Origin: Rotaria macrura
Lineage: Eukaryota; Rotifera; Eurotatoria; Philodinida; Philodinidae
Direction: 5' to 3'
DNA: 64,000 nt
Assembly: GCA_900239685.1 (NCBI GenBank)
Contig: OENT01000008.1
Span: 62,001 to 126,000 of the forward strand
The notes under the pieces are model-generated. The model saw only the letters and a list, made by a program, of their open reading frames with translations, did no database searches and was not told where the DNA came from. This document shows, in pieces, positions 56,726 to 64,000 of the stretch (positions within the stretch are counted from its first letter, which is position 1; the number at the start of each line of letters is the position of its first letter). The translations under genes were made by a program, and so were the position numbers.

Positions 56726-57481
56726 AAACAAAATAATTAACTGTGTAATTTAAAACGAGGTGGGTGTATTTCTTCCGTTTAAATATTTCCAGTGTGTATT
56801 TCCTTTCACTTGGTGACTAGATGGTATAGCAAAGGAAGGAAATGTTTCTGTTTGAAAAACTCGTAGTAAAAGAGAGAACTAAGTTTTCATAATCTTTGAG
56901 ATTTCTTTTTTTTTGAAAAAAAAGTCACGTTTTACAATAAATAGATCAATTCTGTTGTGTTTACACAGGATGCACGTGTGCGAAAAGAGGAGAAGAAAAA
57001 ACAAGAAAACATCAAGAGAGTAAAAAACAAACACAAACAACAGAAAAGAAAAAAGTATATATTGTTTTCAATTATTTTTAAACAGCAAGACAAAAACACA
57101 TCTGTTATAATAAAAAGAGAAAAAAAGGGAATCAATAAACAACTGAACTGGCATAACTACATAAAAACAATAGTTTTATATCGGTTATTCGCATCATTTT
57201 AACAATCCGAGAGATCAATTTAAAAGAGGAAAAAACAAAAATACGAAGGACCGGATCGGAATATTTTAAAAAAATGAAGCTTAGGAGTCATTCATGGAGA
57301 ACTTGAGCGATGTGTTGCTGCAATTATTATCATTCCGATAAACGAACAAAATAATATGAGACAAAACAGAAGAAAGAAAACAGCACCTATAGGAAAACTT
57401 AGACTAATCTTCATATTTATATACTGTCTTAAAATAAAAGAGGAAACAAAGCAAAAACTCCAAGATAAAAAGGAAAGAATT
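56603..57481. other. Spacer with AT microsatellite
   Basis: Separates the PSD start from the SERTA-like stop (same strand). It contains a pure AT microsatellite at about 56679-56720 and a long A-rich stretch (+) that is probably the T-rich 3' region of the SERTA-like transcript. An acceptor-like TTTCAG with AG at 56608-56609 lies 5 nt before the PSD ATG. Confidence 0.55.
56679..56720. repeat. AT dinucleotide microsatellite
   Basis: About 21 uninterrupted AT units; simple repeat upstream of PSD. Confidence 0.95.
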
Positions 57482-58162
57482 CTAATGTATAAGTGCTTGT
57501 TCAGGAGGCGTTGGGCATCTCAAAGGATTTGTGGAAGATGATGATACAATTGCTGCTGTTGTATTTGTTAATTCGGCACATAAATCATGAAAAAATTGTT
57601 CGGTTTCTTCTAGTGATGTCGTTTCCGATAAATGATTATTGTTATTATTATTTTCATTTGAATTTTCTGTTGAATTCTTTTGCCGTCGCTCAGCACCGAT
57701 TGCACGTTTCAATAATAATGTTACATCAGTTTCTTGCTCAATATCCATTGTGTCACACGTTGAATCATTTGTTTCATTATTATTATTACTTACAACAGTT
57801 ACTATATCAGAATCAATGTCCATATCGATTTCATTAGCATCACAATTTTCATTTAAATCAAGTATCCATGAACTGTTATTGGAATCATTATTTGTTAATA
57901 GTTGCTGTTCAGAATTGATGATTGTTGATACTGGTTCATTTTCAATTTTTTTTAAAAAACGCCAAACTAATAAGCGATTCCTTAATGATGCTTCGATGGG
58001 ACGCTGACGTTGACTTATGGTAGAACGTTGCAACTAGAAACAGTAAGATTTGATAGTTAGTTTTTTTTTCTTTTGTTTGTTTTTATCTTTTATTATATTT
58101 TGACACACCTTCTCATACGATAATAAAATATACAATTGCGATAAATCAGTTGGATTAGCCAT
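57482..58162 (-). CDS. SERTA-domain-like nuclear protein
   Basis: Two exons, 58162-58109 and 58033-57482, join in phase 0 to a 201-aa protein. Residues about 8-52 contain LSYEKLQ, then IEASLRNRLLVWRFLKKIENE. That fits the SERTA pattern (S-x-x-KL, then E-x-x-LR-x-x-VL and an R-x-I-x-E end) of CDCA4/SERTAD transcription cofactors. The rest is acidic and rich in Asn and Asp (repeated DIDSD/NNNNE runs), probably disordered, with TLLLKRAIGAERR near the middle. This layout, a small N-terminal SERTA motif plus acidic tail, is that of the family, but my match rests on a short motif. The function would be transcriptional co-regulation (inference). The IER family was considered and fits less well. Confidence 0.65.
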
Positions 58163-59220
58163 TGTTTAGAAGATAAGTACGAAGTATCTGTAAGACATGG
58201 ACAATAAAAAAAAATCTTAAGAATTATCCTGTGCTTGCTTAAATACAAGAAGAAGAAAGGCGGAAGGAAGCATAAACACAGACAAGATGTAGGTGGAGGG
58301 AAATTGTGTCGTTTTTTTTCTTCCTGATGAATCATCCATCATTCAGATAGGCACACGACCGACCTTAGCTTAACCTAGAGAGAAAGTGTGATCATGAAAA
58401 AATAGTAAACAAGTAAATAAAAAAATTCATGAGCCAGAAACATAATTATCAATGCTAATGCTTGTCATTTCGATGTTGAAAAATTGGAAATTAATTTTTC
58501 TGAATTCAAAGCTGTGGAATAATGCATTTATGCACTTTAATGATGTTTCGTTGCTATGACGATAGAAAGAAAAATTTTTTTTAAATGGGAAAGGGATATT
58601 TTTTTCTGAAACATAGTGAATCATTATAAAATGTACTTTCATTTCAGGATACAGTGTGTAACCTTTTGAATGCGCTCAAATGGCATTCATTTAAAATGCA
58701 TCGAGTCTTTTTGATACGGCAGGATCAGACAGACAATAATCAAAATTTTGATCTTTTTTTCAATAGAATTCTCACGAGATGATTCTGCTCTTTTTCTTTA
58801 ATTGTAATGAAGATTATAGCCGACAGCGGTCTTACTATATACATGAGCTACTTATTTCACAAAATAAATAACATAAGAAGTATTAGAATACTTGATTCCG
58901 AAAATATTTGTAAGCAATCATTATGTATTATCATCATATTCAAAATCCCATGAAAACTGTTTCATGTTTTATGATCTACGAGAGAGACCAGTTAATCAAG
59001 TCCTTAGTCCAATTAAACTATTATCTGTTGTATTAACTATATAAATCTTTTTTTCCTCTTCGGCCTAAACTTATGAAATCGAAGGAATCAAAATGACTCG
59101 GAATGATTACGAGTTAAATTTTTCGCCTGATTATTGGAAATCAAATAGAATTGAACCAATAGAGTATTCATGTTTGACAATTTGCATGTATCTTTATGTT
59201 CGTGGTGTTCTAAATAATAC
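58163..59220. other. Intergenic, no supported gene
   Basis: 5' flank of the SERTA-like gene, which should contain its promoter, followed by AT-rich DNA with no recognised feature. Confidence 0.45.
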
Positions 59221-59540
59221 ACAACCCGGATCGAGCAGAACGATCCGCAAACAGTCGTATACGATGAAAGTACGGCCCGTTACGGCGTCGTATTATTCCG
59301 TTTTAACATGGTCCGTAATACGGCCATATGTTCTATAGAAAACGATAGTATTACGCTGTCTTTACTAGGGTTTTACGGCGCATATACAGTATGCGTGTAC
59401 AGTCGTAATAAGGGGCCATGTTAAAACACCAAAATACGCTTAAAGCGGTCGTTTAACCGTGGAGTACGATGTAAAAACGACCGCTTACGATAATGTTACG
59501 GCTGTTTACGGTGGTCCGTTTCGATCGACCTGAGGATGTC
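59221..59540. repeat. CG-dinucleotide-rich hairpin-forming repeat
   Basis: About 320 bp packed with TACGG/CCGTA and CGTTTA words, unlike its AT-rich flanks. Internal inverted repeats include AAGCGGTCGTTT at 59443-59454 with its complement at 59475-59486, TTTTAACATGG at 59301-59311 with its complement at 59416-59426, and a small hairpin CGGATCG/CGATCCG near 59228-59250. It looks like a non-coding repeat family member, possibly a MITE. No terminal repeats or target duplication could be fixed. Confidence 0.55.
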
Positions 59541-62044
59541 TCAAGCCATCATCCTTGTAAGTTCATTGTAATTCAGCATCAATTGAAATTGACTTCTATA
59601 TTTCTGAATCATGTACTGTGTTCAATTCGAAATGATTGAGCACTGCTCAGTGTAACCTGACACTATTGATGATACGTAGCATAAAACTGATTACAAGTCG
59701 ACGATTCCTGATGCACAAATCCATGAATTTTCATAGGAAACTATCAGAAAAGATACCTGTTCCTGTCCAAACCAACAGAAAATGCCTGGAATTCGACGCT
59801 GGGATCCGATTATCATATACGGCTGCCGGTTTTGTTAGTTTCCGTACGGTTCTGGTGGTAACCGAATAAATCCGGTCATGGGATCTGTTCATTCGATTCC
59901 TGCTTCCAAGTTCCTAGCACTGCCGATGTTTTCCTGCGGAATCCTGTTCGTACTTCTTGATCTGGGTTGCCATTTCCTCTTCTAAAGAGGTGAAATTACT
60001 AGTGGATAGTTTCGTATGGGGTCGAACACAAAATCATGACTTTCATTGTGACGAATGACATTTTTACTAATTATTTGAGATGTCTTTTAGTCAAATTTTC
60101 TTAAATGAATTGTAGTCCATCTTTTTGAGCGAGGATACTAGATGTAGATTTGTAATAGTACATATACCGACATCAACATAATATAGTATCAGGTTTATTG
60201 TACAAGCGTTTTTCTGTAACTTGCGCTGCAATATAGCAGTATCTCTATGTATGCTTAGGTGTTAAGAATAATAGTCTAGTTATTTTATTCAAAAAAAAAT
60301 CCTATTTGTACAAATGGAAACTAAATGTGCCTATAACAAGTAAGGAATTAATGAGTGAATATTGTATTAAATCGATCTCGAAAGGGTCACATGATAAAAA
60401 ATAAACAATCAACATCACTAGTACTCACGTATACTAACACCCAATCTCAAGATTGTAACGGCAGATGATTGAATTCCCTTATGATTCTACGTTAAATTAG
60501 TACAATGATAAATGTGACAACTTAACTTGTATCTAGTTTTTCAACTTCAGCAATTAGCTAATCCTTCGATTATCACTATTAGTTCTTGTTATATAAAATA
60601 ATCTTAATTCAGCAACATTTCATCGCTAACTCAAAATTTCATAAGCGCTCCCAAGATCTTTTATTATCAAAAACTCGATATAGTTGTGATGGTGCAAAAT
60701 CTTCATTCAGTTCTTCAAGAAGCATGGAAAAACATTGAATGAACAGTAAGATTCGATATGTAATCATTTGTGAAAATACAAACGCAAGGATTCATTGATA
60801 GGAGTATTTTAATTAGGTTGACGAAGAAATTATCAATGAGACTATAAATGTACCTCTGTTGATGTGTGATACTTTCTTAGACACTAAGGGAAAAAATGTA
60901 TGAGTCGAGTAGAATAATACTGAAAGCTTCTCTTTACTGTGAAAAGTTTCTAATTTCCAAAGACGCATTGAATCGACACATCAGCAATCACAGAACAAAG
61001 GCATGGACGAAGCGTGAAGATTTTTTTATTCTGTTGCACACAACGATATCCAATGATCAAGTTTATTTACGTCTCGTGAAAAATATCATTGAACGAAAAG
61101 TTCATCATAGAGTAGAATTCACTGATATTTTTCAGATTGATTATATTGGTCAAAACTTATGAATTGATTCTCATGTGTCCTCGGATTACAAAATTTGACT
61201 CCTCGTCATCAAAAGCATGCTGGTACCGTACTTTGCTGTAGTGATCATGGACATTCAACTTGTACTATAGAATGTAATAAATATTCTCAAACTTAGAAGA
61301 TGTATAAACATAAAACATAATCATGGCTTCAATAAATTATCTTCGTAGAAGATGAATTTTTTTCTGCGCTAGCTATAGAAAGAGAGAAAAGACGCTTCCA
61401 TATATGCACGCATCTGAATCTAGTTGCAACTCTCCAGCAATTCTAACAAAGAAAATTTTCTTTCAATAAAGTAAGCATTCGCTGCTTCTTGATGCTTACT
61501 AGGAGAAAAGCCGCCTTGTTCATTTTCTAAGCGAACCTGAGAATTGCGTGAAAAGTGGGTTCGCCTATTTTCTGCTAATGAGCATTGCTATTGCGAAGAC
61601 AAAAATATCGGTAATTACTAACCCACAAAGATAGGATTATTATTTTTAATAATTGTCTTTAATTGAACGAGAGAAGAAATCAACAACAGATTGATAGTGC
61701 ATTAAAAGAAAGGCATAGACATCATACATCACTTAAATGAATGAATAGACAGGGTACCCGTTTATTTTGCTATTAAGTTCACAAGGGACGTGGTCACCGG
61801 CGAGTTCTAAATCTGCAATTGAAAGATAATGATCGCTCAAATTTTATCTCAGAGGACAAGTAAAATACCATTAAATCGTATTGGTATTTGATTAATGTTT
61901 CCTGAAACTATTCGATCGTGAGCATGAGATACACAGAAACTCAATTGAATTTAATCAAAGCAATTCGTCGATGTCTATCTGATAATTGCATGAGAAATAT
62001 ATGTTTAACGGGGTAACCTAAAATTAAAAACTAATACAAGATGA
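59541..62044. other. Intergenic, no supported gene
   Basis: A patch at about 59750-59960 has higher GC than its surroundings and recurring GGAAT/TTCCTG words, perhaps a worn tandem repeat. The 88-codon frame at 60896-61162 has a pattern like a zinc finger lacking its first Cys (CEKF...LNRHISNH), but nothing else supports it. No gene called. Confidence 0.4.
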
Positions 62045-62430
62045 ACCATAGATAATTCTACGATGAAAAAAAGCAATATCTTCATGCATGATTGGTTCAA
62101 TTTGTTCTCATAAAGAGTGGATATTGCAGAGTTCTTTTTTTATGATAAGGTAACTCTCGTTATAGATTCTCGTTCGAACTATGACTTTTCAATAAACACC
62201 TAGAAATGTGAGATTATCGATTTCAGCAAAAATCATCCGTGCTCAATTTCAGGTAATCAGAAGTTTGCTGAATCTAATATGTTTTATAGACGAACATGTT
62301 TTACAAATGTTAACAAAAACCAATTCAGATAATCTTGAAATGTCGATTATTAATGAAGTTTTCCAAACGTCCTGTAATACCATAGTCTTCGCAGAAAATG
62401 AAATATATTGAGGACATGATATTTCAAGAA
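62045..62430 (+). repeat. Inverted duplication, left arm
   Basis: About 386 bp repeated in reverse orientation at 63002-63387 with only a handful of differences. The outer edge is near ACCATAGATAATTCTACGATG (right copy has AA for G) and the inner edge near GATATTTCAAGA. Both arms keep the same 67-codon open frame (62208-62411 here), differing by one residue (Ile versus Met); I do not recognise it and it may be non-coding. Confidence 0.9.
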
Positions 62431-63001
62431 CAACTTGCTCAATAGAGCTGAAATTTTCAGCAACGATAGTTCATTTTTATTTCTAATCATAACTAAAATT
62501 CCAGATATCCATCTTTTTCCAGTCACACGATATAAAGAAATGAATTCATCTAAAATCATATGGTTTCGATGACTCAGATCGACAATTACAGATTTCGTAT
62601 ATGCCTTTGAACGATTGCATTTAGACGGTTTATATATTTTAGTGTTACTCTCGTATATCGTGTGACCATATACAGAAATACGACTAGTTTACGAAGAAAT
62701 ACGGAGCTAAACGACCAGCGTAAACGAACTCTGTACGCCAGAGTGGTAAACGATCGTATTTTTTCTCTGTACAAAGCCACACATTTCCTTATATGACACT
62801 GGGATCTAAAATTGTAGTACTGGGCCATGTGCATAGCTGTATTTCTCCGCATACCGTCATTTACGACTGTTTTTACTCGAATGGAGAGTGAGATCGTTAG
62901 AACATTCATTATTGAGCTATTATAGGTGAAAATTACACTTCACGTTCAAATCAGCGGCATGGATACCAAAAACAAAATTTGACTTGATTGTACAAGATAC
63001 A
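62431..63001. other. Spacer of the inverted duplication
   Basis: 571 bp between the arms. The middle (about 62600-62890) is rich in ACG/CGT words and holds a small hairpin ACTCTG/CAGAGT, recalling the repeat at 59.2-59.5 kb. The 107-codon frame at 62586-62909 (-) has no recognised motif. Confidence 0.5.
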
Positions 63002-63387
63002 TCTTGAAGTATCATGCATTCAATATATTTCATTTTCTGCGAAGACTATGGTATTACAGGACGTTTGGAAAACTTCATTAATAATCGACATTTCAAGATT
63101 ATCTGAATTGGTTTTTGTTAACATTTGTAAAACATGTTCGTCTATAAAACACATTAGATTCAGCAAACTTCTGATTACCTGAAATTGAGCACGGATGATT
63201 TTTGCTGAAATCGATAATCTCACATTTCTAGGTGTTTATTGAAAAGTCATAGTTCGAACGAGAATCTATAACGAGAGTTACCTTATCATAAAAAAAGAAC
63301 TCTGCAATATCCACTCTTTATGAGAACAAATTGAACCAATCATGCATGAAGATATTGCTTTTTTTCATCGTAGAATTATTTTATGGT
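63002..63387 (-). repeat. Inverted duplication, right arm
   Basis: Reverse-complement partner of 62045-62430. The near-identity suggests a recent event or ongoing gene conversion. No terminal repeats typical of a transposon class were identified at the arm ends. Confidence 0.9.
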
Positions 63388-64000
63388 ACACCCTGTACAG
63401 TAGCTGCTACGGTTTTGCTTTATATGTATTTAAATTTAGAAGTGAATAGAATAGTCCATCAATCTATTATAAAAAGCAGAATTCATAGTTGTTCAAGGTG
63501 TTCGAACTTGTTTTTCATTTAGTCTATAATAAATCACCTTTCTCATTCTCTCAGTATAATCGTTTTATAACTATATGAATGTTGAGCTTATTCAAATACT
63601 TTTAAGATTTTTAGTAGTAAAAGAAATGTTCAGAATTGTAACCTTATCGATTAAGGAAATTCGAGAAAGGGATAGATAACATTGATTTAATTATGCTTTT
63701 AGTTCTACAAACTATGATTATATTCATTTTATATTGAAAGAAGAATGAGTATTTTTGGAATCATTTTTAATAGGAATCATATAGAGATATGCAGCTTTCA
63801 CTATTGAAAAGACAAGATAAAACTACATGAAATCACAAGTAGTAACGTTTTCTCAGTAATTTTTCAGTCTCACAGATCAAGTCAGTTTATCCTATAGCCT
63901 AATGTTAAAAAAATGTTTAGTGATTAAAATAAAAGCATTTAATTTGATTTTCCGTTCATATTTGTGAAATTATTTGATAAATATGTCAAAAATATGCAGA
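63388..64000. other. Right end, no supported gene
   Basis: AT-rich sequence after the inverted duplication. The open frame extending to 63522 (+) has no recognisable motif. Confidence 0.45.

Noticed and set aside
60896..61162. 88-codon frame with zinc-finger-like spacing (CEKF...LNRHISNH) and WTKRED
   Set aside because: First zinc-binding Cys is absent, no second finger, and no splice partners.

Overview
The window reads as nuclear DNA of a small-genome animal, most likely a bdelloid rotifer (inference, about 0.6). It is strongly AT-rich. It carries intron-containing animal genes (M-Ras, FRS2-like, neuronal calcium sensor, LZIC, ATG14, PREB/SEC12, RNA polymerase III subunit 2) with many introns of only 50-100 bp. 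Two genes look non-metazoan: a fungal-type isochorismatase-fold hydrolase and a type II phosphatidylserine decarboxylase. Several start codons sit just behind a strong splice acceptor, as expected if mRNAs receive a spliced leader, which is documented in bdelloids.

Layout, left to right. At 1-8.6 kb on the + strand there is an M-Ras GTPase (3442-4191) and an unrecognised five-exon 181-aa protein (6952-7805). At 8.6-11 kb an unusual neuronal-calcium-sensor locus has an intron-rich N-terminal half gene (8634-9259), followed by a complete gene whose N-terminal half is one exon (10171-11021). At 11-21.5 kb no gene was recognised, but there is a foldback element (15558-16129) and a decayed hAT transposon with an 8-bp target duplication (18191-19578). 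At 21.5-23.1 kb on the - strand lies the isochorismatase-like hydrolase. At 26.6-36 kb on the - strand there is a complete 21-exon POLR3B (1133 aa), with an FRS2-like adaptor starting only 77 bp behind its stop. At 37.2 kb (+) there is a one-exon protein carrying the N-terminal motifs of the 7SK capping enzyme MEPCE without its methyltransferase. At 39.2-39.6 kb (-) there is a small secreted precursor that looks like an undescribed neuropeptide. At 43.5-44.3 kb (-) is LZIC. At 46.2-56.6 kb three genes are packed head to tail on the - strand: PSD, ATG14 and PREB/SEC12. At 57.5-58.2 kb (-) is a SERTA-like protein. The right end (58.2-64 kb) has no recognised gene but holds a CG-dinucleotide-rich repeat and a long, nearly identical inverted duplication (arms 62045-62430 and 63002-63387).

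The most interesting groupings are these. (1) The PSD-ATG14-PREB array has gaps of 196 and 177 bp with acceptor-like sites before the downstream start codons. It would link phosphatidylethanolamine supply, autophagosome nucleation and ER exit sites in one possible polycistronic unit. (2) The calcium-sensor locus has two alternative N-terminal halves that could share one C-terminal half, with the join inside the EF3 loop and in the same phase. (3) The precursor encodes two related peptides between dibasic sites.

Exon models were assembled by hand from reading frame, splice dinucleotides and remembered family sequences. No alignment or database search was run.
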